Below, in pieces: positions 16,370-25,322 of a stretch of DNA of 42,268 bases. The DNA is taken from the NCBI GenBank assembly GCA_031411235.1, contig JANOAR010000028.1, forward strand, positions 1 through 42,268, given 5' to 3'. The notes beneath the pieces are model-generated. The model was not told the origin of the DNA, ran no database searches, and saw nothing but the letters and a program-made list of their open reading frames with translations. The stretch comes from JANOAR01 sp031411235. GTDB taxonomy: Bacteria > Verrucomicrobiota > Verrucomicrobiia > Verrucomicrobiales > Verrucomicrobiaceae. The first letter of the stretch is position 1, and every line of letters begins with the position of its first letter. A program made the position numbers and the translations under genes.

Positions 16370-18757
16370 ATGAAACTGACCCACCTCATCGCCATGTCCG
16401 TGCTGGTCGTCAGCGCACGGAGCCTCATGGCTGGCCCCGCCGAAGACCAAGTGCTCGCCCTCTTTGAAGCCAAGTGCTCCAAGTGCCACAAAGACGACAA
16501 CGAGCCCCTGCTGAGTAAGGACACAAGCCTCTCAGCGCTACGCAGTAATGACAAGTACATTACTCCTGGCGATGCCGCGAACTCACCGCTCTACAAGTCT
16601 CTGTTCCCGGATGCCAAAAAGCGCATGCCCAAAAGCACCAAGTCCAAGCCCTTGCCACCGCTTTCTGCCGATGAGGTCGCCATCATCTGCCTATGGATCG
16701 AAGGAGCCCCAGCCACCAAACCCATCGCTCAGACACCCTCGTCTCCAACCAGCCCAGGGATCGCACCTCCTAGCCCTGCTGGCAAAGCTGGCACACCACC
16801 CGCTGGACAGCGCATCTTTATTTCGCCGCAGATCGTGGATAACGCCATCCTCGCCGACCTCAAGCACCGCACCACCCAGATTGGCCCAAAGAGCCAAGTG
16901 CGCTATCTCAGCCTCGCCAATCTCTACAATGAGCGAGACTCCAAAGGTGGTATATTGCGCACGGAGGAGGACATGGAAGCCTACCGCACTGGCGTGAACA
17001 AAATGCTCAACAGCGTTTCCTGGAAGCCTGCGCTCGCCCTCACCACGCCCATTGATCCCGCCAAAGTCATCCTGCGTGTGGACCTCGATGCCTATGGCAT
17101 CAGTCCTGACATTTGGCATCGTATCGTGCAGGCCTACCCTTATTTGGTGGATCGAGGCAGCGCTGAAGCCAATGAGGCGAAAAAAATGCTCGGTGACTGG
17201 GCCGTTATGCGTGCTGACTTCTTCGTTTTCGTCGCTGCCCAAGCACCCTATTATCACAACTTGCTCAACATCCCTGGTGGTACTCGGCAGCGCAAAGCAG
17301 ACGTGGAACTTGAAACCAAACTTGGCGTGCAGTACCAGCGAGATGTGAAGAAAGCCGAAACCACTCGTGCTGGTTTCCAGAAAAGCGGAGTCTCCCAGGG
17401 CAATCGTCTCATTGAGCGCATCGAGCGCAAAAACGGTGAGTACTATTGGAAAAGCTACGACTTCAACACAACGAGGCAAAATGAACAAGGTGGCGATCTT
17501 TTCCGTGCGCCTCTTGGGCCCATTGACGCAGGCCTGACCCAAAACCAAGCGCACATCTTTTCCCAAGACGGCGGCGAGTTGGTCTTCTCTCTGCCCAACG
17601 GCCTTCAAGGCTACATGCTCATCGATGCCAACGGCATTCGCCTCGACGAGGCACCGATTAACGTCGTCACCGACTCCAAGCGCAAAGACAGCCGTATCCT
17701 CAACGGCATCTCCTGTATCCAGTGCCACCGTGAAGGCATGTTCTCTAGCGGCGTGAAAGACGAAATGCCTGCGGCTGCCAAAGGACTTAACCTCAACGAG
17801 GCCGAACGAGCCACCCTAGATCGTCTTCACAATCAACAGCGCCTGGAGCGCTACTTCAGCGCTGACTCCGAGCGCTACATGAAGGCCGTCGCGTTTTGTG
17901 GCCCCGCCTCTGCCGACGAGCCCATCGGAATGCTTTATTACCACTTCGCCAACACCATCACCCCCAATCAAATCGCTGCCGAGCTAGACGTTGATCCCAG
18001 CGCTGATGTGCTAACCGTTCTCGGACGTTCACAGCAACCAGAGATTGTTAACCTCATGGCCAAAGTCAACTCGGCGACGCCATTGCCGCGCATCGACTTT
18101 GAAAAAGCCTTCCCCGTCCTCACGGCTATGTTAGAGACAGGTAAGGTGCCGCCACGTGAAGCCCTGCCTTTGACCGAGTTCGGCGGTGATCTGGATGTTA
18201 ATCGAGTCAACCGTGGCGAATCCACTGCTGGAGTCACGGTCAAAGGAGGTGGGCAAAAGCGCACGGTCTTGCGTCCTGATATAGGCGTCAATGGCAACAG
18301 TCCCTCAATGGGAGGCATCCCTCTGCCCTCCGCCCCGGTCTCAGGTGGCCCGCGCGTCATCCGTCGCATCGGACTTGATGGTATTCCTACTGGCTCCGTC
18401 CCAACTGGCTCGCTCCCTCCAAGCGATGCCGTAGCCGCCCAATCCTCAACTCTCCCCCCCGCATCCGTTGCACCAGGGAGACCCGGCATAAAGCGCATTG
18501 GTGGTGATGGGGTTGTCGTTAGTTCCTCCCCACCAGCGCCTCCGGCACCAATAGCCGTGCCTCCGCAGGAAGGTGCTCCTGGAGCACCACCTATGACTGT
18601 GCCGGGAGCACCAACCGGAGCACCTCCAGCTGGGGGCGCAGCGGCTCCATGCCCTGTCCCTCCACCGCCACCCGCCTCTACCTATCCCCCCCAAGGCACC
18701 ACCCGCCCACCGAGCAAGCCCAAACGCATCGGTCTTGATGGCAAGCCTGCCAATTGA
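16370..18757 (+). CDS. Exported PSCyt1-like haem-motif protein with proline-rich repeat tail
   Basis: Predicted 795-aa exported protein. After a signal peptide, CSKCH (Cys36, Cys39, His40) starts a planctomycete cytochrome C-like region: LLSKDTSLSALRSNDKYITP, then SPLYKSLFPDAKKRMPK and an ICLWIEGAP helix, a pattern known from PSCyt1 domains. The large middle region (about 140-580) is unfamiliar and contains a second haem-type motif, CIQCH (Cys449, Cys452, His453). The last ~180 residues are proline/glycine/alanine-rich and carry three copies of a (K/R)RIG(L/G)DG heptapeptide (RRIGLDG, KRIGGDG, KRIGLDG at the very end). Two c-type haems are predicted. It probably transfers electrons or senses redox in the periplasm; the tail may bind the cell surface or partners (inference). 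Confidence 0.7.
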   Translation: MKLTHLIAMSVLVVSARSLMAGPAEDQVLALFEAKCSKCHKDDNEPLLSKDTSLSALRSNDKYITPGDAANSPLYKSLFPDAKKRMPKSTKSKPLPPLSADEVAIICLWIEGAPATKPIAQTPSSPTSPGIAPPSPAGKAGTPPAGQRIFISPQIVDNAILADLKHRTTQIGPKSQVRYLSLANLYNERDSKGGILRTEEDMEAYRTGVNKMLNSVSWKPALALTTPIDPAKVILRVDLDAYGISPDIWHRIVQAYPYLVDRGSAEANEAKKMLGDWAVMRADFFVFVAAQAPYYHNLLNIPGGTRQRKADVELETKLGVQYQRDVKKAETTRAGFQKSGVSQGNRLIERIERKNGEYYWKSYDFNTTRQNEQGGDLFRAPLGPIDAGLTQNQAHIFSQDGGELVFSLPNGLQGYMLIDANGIRLDEAPINVVTDSKRKDSRILNGISCIQCHREGMFSSGVKDEMPAAAKGLNLNEAERATLDRLHNQQRLERYFSADSERYMKAVAFCGPASADEPIGMLYYHFANTITPNQIAAELDVDPSADVLTVLGRSQQPEIVNLMAKVNSATPLPRIDFEKAFPVLTAMLETGKVPPREALPLTEFGGDLDVNRVNRGESTAGVTVKGGGQKRTVLRPDIGVNGNSPSMGGIPLPSAPVSGGPRVIRRIGLDGIPTGSVPTGSLPPSDAVAAQSSTLPPASVAPGRPGIKRIGGDGVVVSSSPPAPPAPIAVPPQEGAPGAPPMTVPGAPTGAPPAGGAAAPCPVPPPPPASTYPPQGTTRPPSKPKRIGLDGKPAN

Positions 18758-18778
18758 GAGGCGGCGAGCCACTCATAA

Positions 18779-18821
18779 AGCAGAGTGACACAAAGGCAGG
18801 AAGCTCTTGTGTCACTCTGCT
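18779..18821. terminator. Bidirectional terminator hairpin
   Basis: Perfect 15-bp inverted repeat, arms 18779-18793 and 18807-18821 (AGCAGAGTGACACAA / its complement) with a 13-nt loop, between two convergent genes. Its right arm contains the stop codon (18812-18814) of the pseudouridine synthase gene. The stem is strong, but neither side has a good T-run. Confidence 0.75.
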
Positions 18822-19498
18822 AAGTTAGGGCTTAGCGCTCGCCACTGCCCAGGCTCCAAGTCGCTCGGCAGTTCAATGCCACCGATGCTCTCGCGATGCA
18901 GTGCGATAACGCGTGCGCCGACGCGATGGAACATGCGCTTCACTTGATGATACCGCCCCTCGTACAGCGTTAGCCTCGCACGCCTCTCCTCGAGAATAAC
19001 CAGCTCTGCGGGTTGCGTGGTGATGTCCTCGGTGTGGAAATAAAAGCCCTGAGCGAAGGCTTTGACTGCCGTGGCGGGGATAACCTCCTGCGTCTCCACG
19101 AGATAGACCTTGGGCACCTTTGCGCTGGGATCCATGAGTTGCTTCGACCAGCGGCCATCATTGGTCAGCAGTAGCAGGCCCGAGGTATTTCGATCCAGTC
19201 GGCCAGCGATGTGTAGCGTGTGTTTGTCCGGGTCGTCGATGAGATCCAGCACCGTCGGGTGCTCGGCATCGACGGTGGCGCTCAGGTAGCCGATGGGCTT
19301 GTGCAGTATCAGGTAAAGCGCTCGCTCAGGGTGCTGGAGGAGTGTGTAATCCAGCGCGATGCGTTTGAAGCGATCGACCTCGTGCTGCCCATCGACGATG
19401 ACCTCGCCATCCACCCACACCCGCCGCTGTGCCAGCAGGCGATGGGCTTCCGTACGGCCCATCGAGGACTGCTTGGCGAGGAAGCGGTCAAGTTTCAT
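18812..19498 (-). CDS. RsuA/RluB/E/F-family pseudouridine synthase
   Basis: Predicted 228-aa rRNA modification enzyme. It has an N-terminal S4 RNA-binding domain (MKLDRFLAKQSSMGRTEAHR; VWVDGEVIVDG) and the RsuA-type catalytic domain with GRLDRNTSGLLLLTNDG, catalytic Asp102. KPIGYLSAT and EGRYHQVKRMFHRVGARV are the other conserved blocks. Size and the S4-then-catalytic order match RsuA, which forms pseudouridine 516 in 16S rRNA; RluB/E/F-type 23S rRNA specificity cannot be excluded. The stop codon falls inside the terminator hairpin it shares with the convergent gene. Confidence 0.9.
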   Translation of the reverse strand: MKLDRFLAKQSSMGRTEAHRLLAQRRVWVDGEVIVDGQHEVDRFKRIALDYTLLQHPERALYLILHKPIGYLSATVDAEHPTVLDLIDDPDKHTLHIAGRLDRNTSGLLLLTNDGRWSKQLMDPSAKVPKVYLVETQEVIPATAVKAFAQGFYFHTEDITTQPAELVILEERRARLTLYEGRYHQVKRMFHRVGARVIALHRESIGGIELPSDLEPGQWRALSPNLAE

Positions 19499-19559
19499 GC
19501 GTCGGCCCTTGGTTGTGATTCAGCCCACATCACCATCAACGCATCACCAGCCGCCCGCC

Positions 19560-20504
19560 CTACCACGTCACCGGGCCGAGCAGGTGCGCGGCCTTGGCAT
19601 AGTTGGTCTGCGCGATGAGCAGCCACAGCGTTAATGCGCCCGTGATGAACGTGCAGGCAATGATCCACGGGTTGCGCAGCAGTTGCTCGGGCTCCAGGCG
19701 TGCCGTCTCTGCCTTCATCGCATGGTTGAAGTAGAACAGCACCGCCGCGACGATGAAGGGGAAGACGAAGACTAGGTTGTTGAGCCGCTCGTAAACCGCC
19801 ATCGCGATGCCCGTGCAGAAACAGAACAGGTTGGCATAGGTGATCATGGCCAGCACGAGGCTCTTCTCAGTATAAACCTGGAACGAGCGGCGGTAGCGAC
19901 CGCTCAGCTCGGCATCATTGATGAAGCGATACTCGGCGTAGCGTTTGCCCGTCATCAGCAACGCGCCGAAGAACCACCACGCCAGCACGATGGAGGCGGG
20001 CGGCACGTTGCTCGAAGGCACCAAGGCGTAGTAGCCGAGCCACAGGCGGATGGGGTTGTTGAAGCTCTCGGCGATCACGTCCATGAAGGCGCGATCCTTC
20101 AGCCGCAGGGGCCGAACATTATAGACGACACCGCTGATGAGCAGCAGCAGCAGCGCGAAGTTATAAGCGCCGTTGAACCCGACGAGCCAGGAGAAAGCAA
20201 ACGCCACGATGATGAGCGCCCCTTTGATCCACCACAGAATGCCGACCTTTGCCTTGCCCGCCGGGATGCCGCGCAGCTTCTTGGTGGGATGCATCGCATC
20301 GAAGGGCGCATCGAGGATCTCATTGAGGATGTAGTTTGCAGAGGCCACGAGGCAGGCAGGAATCAATGACAACAGCGCGAGCCAAATATGGCCCATGTTG
20401 ATGTCGAAGTTCAGCACCAGGGCGATGGCGACGACATGGCCAAAGAGGATGAAGATGTTCTTCAGCCAATGGTCGGGGCGGCAAATTTTAATGTATTCGA
20501 TCAC
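19560..20504 (-). CDS. UbiA-family prenyltransferase (decaprenyl-phosphate phosphoribosyltransferase-like)
   Basis: Predicted 314-aa integral membrane protein with eight or nine hydrophobic spans. The first aspartate-rich motif reads NEILDAPFDAMHPTKKLR (residues 61-78); the usual NDxxD has a Glu in second position here. A second conserved loop reads VYNVRPLRLKDRAFMDVIAE. The HPxKKxR ending is characteristic of UbiA members that act on polyprenyl phosphates, such as decaprenyl-phosphate phosphoribosyltransferase, rather than of quinone-pathway UbiA/MenA. The start is a GTG at 20504. It lies 67 bp downstream of the octahaem cytochrome gene on the same strand. A role in sugar-lipid or quinone synthesis is possible. 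Confidence 0.8.
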   Translation of the reverse strand: MIEYIKICRPDHWLKNIFILFGHVVAIALVLNFDINMGHIWLALLSLIPACLVASANYILNEILDAPFDAMHPTKKLRGIPAGKAKVGILWWIKGALIIVAFAFSWLVGFNGAYNFALLLLLISGVVYNVRPLRLKDRAFMDVIAESFNNPIRLWLGYYALVPSSNVPPASIVLAWWFFGALLMTGKRYAEYRFINDAELSGRYRRSFQVYTEKSLVLAMITYANLFCFCTGIAMAVYERLNNLVFVFPFIVAAVLFYFNHAMKAETARLEPEQLLRNPWIIACTFITGALTLWLLIAQTNYAKAAHLLGPVTW

Positions 20505-20571
20505 GAGGCGAGGCCTTTAGCTGAGGGGAGCACGCGGCTCAACCTGCAAACGTTGGTGGGTGTGCCCGCGA

Positions 20572-22914
20572 TTACCGTGACAACTGCGCTCGTAGTTCCA
20601 ACGCTTCGGGCATATTCGGCTGGGCATTCAGGGCGCGGTACAAGGCCTCCAGCGCTTCCTTTTTCCTGCCAGCCTGGGCGTGGATGGTGGCCGCTGCGTA
20701 GGGCAGTGAGGCATCGCGTGGGGCGGTGGCTTCACCTTGTCGCAGGGCATCCAGCGCGGCGTCGGGTTGTTGTTTGGCATTGAGCGCGAGGCCGAGATTG
20801 TACCAAGCGCGAGTGTGGCGAGGCTCGACACGCACGGCATCACGCAGGGCTTCGATGGTTTTATCCACATCGCCCATTTCGTGCCAGGCGAGGCCGATGA
20901 GGTAGCGATACTCCGCGTCGTTGGGCGCGAGGCGGATGGCTTCGAGCAGCGCTTTGATGGCACTTGCGGGATCGCCAGCGAGGCTGTGCATCATGGCGAG
21001 ATCGCGATGAAAGGGAGGCGAGCCAGCGTCCCATTCCACGGCCTTTTTCATCTCAGCGATGGCATAAGGGATCTCGCCACGAGCATAATGAAATTGCCCG
21101 CGCTGCATCCTGCCGCTGGGCTGGTCGGCATTGATTTCCAGCATGTGTTGCAACTCCATGCCAGCCTGTGATGCCATGTCCACACGGTCGCGCAGAGCCC
21201 AGGCAGCGGCTATGCGGACGCTGCGCGAGGCATCAGCGAGCAGCGGCTCCACGCTGTTACGCACTCGGTAGGGATCACCTTCCATCAGTGGCTCTAGCGC
21301 TCGCACGGCAGCACTGCGCACAAGCGGGTCGGTGTGCTGGAGCTGCGTTTGCAGGGCAGCGCGGACTTCGTCGCTGCCTGTCCACTGGTCGAGTAGGTTG
21401 CACGCAGCCGCTTTCCAATACGGCGTTTCATCGCTCTTCAGTAGAGCCACCAAGCCATCGCGGGCGTCGTGGTCGCCGAGCTTCGCCTTGGCCATGAGTG
21501 TGGTTCGCGAGCGAGTGCGGCGCTCCATTTTTGGCCCATGCGTGGCTTCCACGGCCTTCAGTGCCCAGTCCACATCTTTGTCGGTGTGGCAGCGGTTGCA
21601 GGCGTTGGGGATGCCGAATTGCTTCGTCAGTAGCGGGTCTGGAATGGTGAAGCCGTGGTCGTGGCGCGGGTGGCGCTGCATGTAAACGGTCTGCGGCATG
21701 TGGCAGTTCACGCATTGGCTCCCCGTGCTCTGGGGCTGATGGAAGGTGTGTGCCGCCGGGATGATGGGCGGGGAGTTGGGGTAGCCGCCTGCGGTGTGGC
21801 ATCTCATGCACAAGTCATTGCCTTGGAGCAGGCGCTTACCCGTGTGGGGCTCGTGGCAGTCCACGCAGCGCACGCCCGCATGGTGCATCCGGCTGCCGAG
21901 GAAGGCGGTGTATTCATAGTCCTCGTCGCGCACTTGGCCATCGGGGTAAAACACGTCGCTGTGATCCACCATCGCGAGCTGGAAGTGATCAAAGAACGCA
22001 TCGCCCGGCTTGAAGTCGCCCGTCAGCTCGGTGCGCCGTGCGTGGCACATCGCGCAGGTGTCGCGCATGGCATCGCGGCTGAGCTTTACCGCTGTGGGAT
22101 CGGGCTTGGTATTCGGGTGCTGCGCCTGCCATTGGACATGCGGTTTCATCGGCCCGTGGCAGGCCTCGCAGCTCACCGTCATCTGCGCCATCGAGGTGTG
22201 GAAAGTGTCGGTTTTGACATCGTAGTTTTTGAACACCCGTGTATTGTGACAACTCGCACACTGGGTATTCCAGACCATGCCACGCCCCGTCCAGTGGCCC
22301 CATTCGCCGGGCTTGCGGTCTTCGTCGCCGAAGACATTGAACCACTCTTTTTTCGCGGGATCCCAGGTCGCCTCCAGCGTGTGCAGCCGTCCGCCCGTGC
22401 CCGCAACGAGGAATTGCCGCAGCGGTTCGTGGCCGATGACACGCTCGATTTTATATGGCTCGATGCGGTTGTCGAAGCCCAGCGTGGTCAGCTTCAAAAC
22501 GAAGGCATCGGCCCATGCGGTGCTCTCTTGGCTGCCGTGTTTGATGGTTTGCGACGGCACGAAAGCGGCGCGATCCAGCGCGGCCTGCGGGGCTCGCTCC
22601 GCGAGGCCGTGATGCGAGGCCGACCACTTTTCAAACGCCGCCGCATGGCACGCACGGCAGCTCTGGTCGCCTGCGTAGCCAGCGTGGGCCGTGGCTTCAT
22701 CCTCGACGATAGGCTGGAGTTTTGGCGAAGCCTCTACGTGGGTCGCAGAGGTAGCGACTCGTGTGTAGCTCGGGGTGCGCGTGGCCCACCACGCTCCTGC
22801 GAAAAGGGTAGCCGCAGCGATCCCTCCCCCCACGACCCATTGACCAAGCGATGTCCTCCCAGCGCGAACTGTAGCAGGAGTAGGAGAGGGCAGAGGACGC
22901 TTGGATTTGCTCAT
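20572..22914 (-). CDS. Membrane-anchored octahaem cytochrome c with HEAT-like and TPR repeats
   Basis: Predicted 780-aa protein. An N-terminal membrane anchor (WVVGGGIAAATLFAGAWWAT, about 26-45) is followed by eight CxxCH haem-binding motifs in order: CRACH (86-90), CASCH, CEACH, CAMCH, CVDCH, CMRCH, CVNCH, CNRCH. Then come HEAT-like repeats (LVRSAAVRALEPLMEGDPYR; RIAAAWALRDR) and C-terminal tetratricopeptide repeats (PNDAEYRYLIGLAWHEMGD; RHTRAWYNLGLAL). The first motif followed by FEKWSASHHGLA is typical of cytochrome c554/NrfA-related multihaem proteins that bear a TPR tail in Verrucomicrobia and Planctomycetes. It likely conducts electrons in the periplasm; redox partners and substrate are unknown. 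Confidence 0.88.
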   Translation of the reverse strand: MSKSKRPLPSPTPATVRAGRTSLGQWVVGGGIAAATLFAGAWWATRTPSYTRVATSATHVEASPKLQPIVEDEATAHAGYAGDQSCRACHAAAFEKWSASHHGLAERAPQAALDRAAFVPSQTIKHGSQESTAWADAFVLKLTTLGFDNRIEPYKIERVIGHEPLRQFLVAGTGGRLHTLEATWDPAKKEWFNVFGDEDRKPGEWGHWTGRGMVWNTQCASCHNTRVFKNYDVKTDTFHTSMAQMTVSCEACHGPMKPHVQWQAQHPNTKPDPTAVKLSRDAMRDTCAMCHARRTELTGDFKPGDAFFDHFQLAMVDHSDVFYPDGQVRDEDYEYTAFLGSRMHHAGVRCVDCHEPHTGKRLLQGNDLCMRCHTAGGYPNSPPIIPAAHTFHQPQSTGSQCVNCHMPQTVYMQRHPRHDHGFTIPDPLLTKQFGIPNACNRCHTDKDVDWALKAVEATHGPKMERRTRSRTTLMAKAKLGDHDARDGLVALLKSDETPYWKAAACNLLDQWTGSDEVRAALQTQLQHTDPLVRSAAVRALEPLMEGDPYRVRNSVEPLLADASRSVRIAAAWALRDRVDMASQAGMELQHMLEINADQPSGRMQRGQFHYARGEIPYAIAEMKKAVEWDAGSPPFHRDLAMMHSLAGDPASAIKALLEAIRLAPNDAEYRYLIGLAWHEMGDVDKTIEALRDAVRVEPRHTRAWYNLGLALNAKQQPDAALDALRQGEATAPRDASLPYAAATIHAQAGRKKEALEALYRALNAQPNMPEALELRAQLSR

Positions 22915-23113
22915 GGGGTCTTATAAACAGGAACGCTTCGCCATCAATTGAGGCTTAACAGCATTGGCGCTAGCGCGTGAGCAGAGGCCGTGGCGATAAA
23001 CGTTGTTGATGGCCCTACAACATCGTTATTTTCAATCCACGCATCGAGTTTAACCATTCGCCTGACTTCATTGAAGCACCGAGACATCATACGTTTTCGC
23101 CCACTCAATACCC
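22915..23113. other. Divergent intergenic region with a T-tailed hairpin
   Basis: 199 bp between two divergent genes, so it should hold promoters for both; none is clear. An imperfect 8-bp hairpin (23001-23008 with 23018-23025, one mismatch) followed by TTATTTT resembles a terminator, although no gene ends here. Confidence 0.3.
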
Positions 23114-24448
23114 ATGAACTCCTCCCACCAACGCTGGCTCCTTGAACAACTCCCCCAGTGGGAACGCGAAGGACTTCTCACCACCGAAGCAGCCCGGACT
23201 TTGCGCGAGCGTTTTGCCACCGATGCTTCGCAGCCGGGACTGGCACAGATGGTGATGGGATCGCTCGGCGCACTGCTCATCGGCAGCGGCTTGATCGCCA
23301 TTCTCGGCTACAACTGGGATGAGTTCACCCGGCCCGTGCGGCTGCTGTTTGCCTTTTTGCCACTGCTGCTGACGCAACTCTTCAGCCTGCGCGTGCTGCA
23401 ACGTGGCGAGGCCGCTGCGGCCTGGGTGCGCGAAGTCGCAGCGCTACTGCAAGCACTGGCGGCAGGGGCCTGCATCGCCCTCGTCTCGCAGATCTATAAC
23501 ATGGGCGGCGAGTGGCCCGACTTTCTCTTCTGGTGGTTCATCCTCAGCCTGCCGCTCGTCTGGGTGCTGCGATCCCATGCTGTGGCGATTTTTTATCTCA
23601 TCGCCATCGCCATCTGGAGCATGGGCCAAGTCGAGCATGGCAGGCCCTGGTTCGATAGCCCGCTCCTCTATCCCGTGCTGCTGCTGGGCCTGCTGCCCTA
23701 CTGGCCGGGTTGGAAAAACAAGCTGCCGCTGTCGATTTCGGTGCGCTGGGTGATGACTCTGAGTGCGATCTTTGGCCTGGGCAGCGTCGCCGTATTCGTG
23801 GCTCAAAAAGTGGACAGCCCCTACTCGAGTTTTGATGATGAAACCTATGTGTGGCTGTGGACTCTGACCGCCGCCATCATCGCCCTTTTTCCCCTCACCC
23901 AAGCGGGCATCGACGAGTCCACCGGACGCAAACCGCAGGTGGTGCTCGGCACGCTCTGGCTGTTAGGCTTTGGCATCGTCGCGACCTTCCGCAGCTCGGC
24001 CCGGCACATCCTCGACGGCGTGGCCCATGCGGTTCTACTGCCGTGGTGCTGGGGCTTGTTCGCCGTGCTGGCGGGCTTCGTCGTGTTAGCCGCCATGCAC
24101 CGCCGCTGGGCCGTGCTGGCCATTGCCTCGGTGGCGCTGCTACCGCTGCTCGCATGGCCTTTCGTCCAGGGCAAAGGAGACTCCGTTGGCACCCTGCTCT
24201 CGTCCCTCGTCACGCTGCACCTCTCTGCCGTCGGCATCACCCTCATTGTGCTCGACTTCATCGGCAAAGTGGGTGCGCCCCGACTGGGAGCCACCTTGCT
24301 GTCGGCACTCATCCTCGCTCGCATGAGCGATAGCCAGCTCTCGCTGCTGACCAAGGGCATCGCCTTCATCCTCGTCGGCGTCGCCTTCCTCGCTTTCAAT
24401 TACTTCATGAGCCGTCGCCATCGTCAGCTAACTCTCGTCACCGTATGA
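23114..24448 (+). CDS. DUF2157-domain membrane protein
   Basis: Predicted 444-aa polytopic membrane protein. The soluble N-terminus (RWLLEQLPQWEREGLLTTEA) followed by SLGALLIGSGLIAILGYNWD and RPVRLLFAFLPLLLTQLF is the classic DUF2157 pattern. Around ten further hydrophobic spans follow. The family's function is unknown; members are commonly adjacent to a GDYXXLXY protein, as here, where the downstream ATG overlaps this stop by 4 bp. That translational coupling suggests a two-protein membrane complex. Confidence 0.85.
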   Translation: MNSSHQRWLLEQLPQWEREGLLTTEAARTLRERFATDASQPGLAQMVMGSLGALLIGSGLIAILGYNWDEFTRPVRLLFAFLPLLLTQLFSLRVLQRGEAAAAWVREVAALLQALAAGACIALVSQIYNMGGEWPDFLFWWFILSLPLVWVLRSHAVAIFYLIAIAIWSMGQVEHGRPWFDSPLLYPVLLLGLLPYWPGWKNKLPLSISVRWVMTLSAIFGLGSVAVFVAQKVDSPYSSFDDETYVWLWTLTAAIIALFPLTQAGIDESTGRKPQVVLGTLWLLGFGIVATFRSSARHILDGVAHAVLLPWCWGLFAVLAGFVVLAAMHRRWAVLAIASVALLPLLAWPFVQGKGDSVGTLLSSLVTLHLSAVGITLIVLDFIGKVGAPRLGATLLSALILARMSDSQLSLLTKGIAFILVGVAFLAFNYFMSRRHRQLTLVTV

Positions 24449-24996
24449 AACTATTATCTTGGATCATCTTCGGCCTCACCGCCCTCGCGCAGTGGGCCGC
24501 CCCGCTCGCGCAAATCAGCAGCCACGAGCAAGTGCTTACACAAGGCACGCTCATCAAACTCAAATGCACCGCCCCAGACCCGTACGACCCACTGCGTGGC
24601 CGCTTCCTCGCCGTGCGTCCCGAGCAACGTGAAGCCCCGGCGCCAAAGGACATGCTGGTGCCCAGCGGAGCCACGGTTTATGGCCTACTGAGCACTGGCC
24701 CTGACGGCCTCGCAACCGTCGCCAGTCTCTCGCTCACGCCGCCGGCCAGCGGTGACTACATCCGGCTGAAATCGACCTACACCTACGGCGACAAGACCCA
24801 ATTACAGTGGCCCTTTGACCGCTTCTACATCAACGAAAAACTCGCGCCCGAAGCCGATCAATGGTTCGCTGAAAACATCCGCAGCGCCAAAGGCATCACC
24901 GCCGAAGTGCGCGTGCTCAACGGCAGAGCCGTGCTTGCTGATTTGAGCCTGGATGGAAAACCCTTTCGCGAGATTCTCAAAGCGCGCGTGAAGTAA
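24445..24996 (+). CDS. GDYXXLXY-domain protein
   Basis: Predicted 183-aa protein with an N-terminal membrane helix or signal (LLSWIIFGLTALAQWAAPLA) and a periplasmic domain. The family signature GDYIRLKSTY is present near residue 103, and IKLKCTAPDPYDPLRGRFLA is the other conserved block. GDYXXLXY proteins occur beside DUF2157 membrane proteins; function is unknown. The start codon ATG at 24445 overlaps the preceding stop in an ATGA arrangement, so the two are co-translated. Confidence 0.85.
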   Translation: MKLLSWIIFGLTALAQWAAPLAQISSHEQVLTQGTLIKLKCTAPDPYDPLRGRFLAVRPEQREAPAPKDMLVPSGATVYGLLSTGPDGLATVASLSLTPPASGDYIRLKSTYTYGDKTQLQWPFDRFYINEKLAPEADQWFAENIRSAKGITAEVRVLNGRAVLADLSLDGKPFREILKARVK

Positions 24997-25108
24997 GCGC
25001 CTTGGCCCTCGCCGTGAAGGCCAAAGACCGCCACCGCGAGTTGGGCAAAGTGAACTCTGCACTGGACGCCCACGGCGGTATGCCATTAGACTGCGCTCCC
25101 TTTTTATC

Positions 25109-25258
25109 ATGCGCACCCTCATTCGAGTCTTCTGGATTACCGCCTTCCTGCTGGCGACCTTCTCCTGGATGGTTCTCTTTCAGCATGGCTTTGGTTGGCA
25201 GAAATTCACCACCGGCGTGAAGCAGGAACTCAACGCTCTCGGCCTCACCAAAAAATAG
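25109..25258 (+). CDS. 49-aa single-span membrane peptide
   Basis: Short gene (ATG 25109, TAG 25256-25258). The 49-aa product has one membrane helix (VFWITAFLLATFSWMVLFQH) and a soluble C-terminus ending LGLTKK. The basic N-terminus (MRTLIR) suggests an N-in orientation. Upstream, 24997-25108 contains only an imperfect hairpin (25000-25007 with 25019-25026). It is followed at 64 bp by the TPR gene on the same strand. No family recognised; called on its clean charge and hydropathy pattern and its place in the run. Confidence 0.5.
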   Translation: MRTLIRVFWITAFLLATFSWMVLFQHGFGWQKFTTGVKQELNALGLTKK

Positions 25259-25322
25259 GCCGACCACACGCTACGCGCCCTTCACTTCTCCGATTCTCCT
25301 CAAACAACAACGTCCTACAACC

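Noticed and set aside
21655..22926. A 423-codon open frame on the plus strand
   Set aside because: Antisense to the octahaem cytochrome; eight CxxCH motifs prove the opposite strand is the coding one.
23001..23025. Terminator-like hairpin with T-rich tail
   Set aside because: It lies between two divergent genes, so there is no transcript for it to end; kept only as a remark on the intergenic region.
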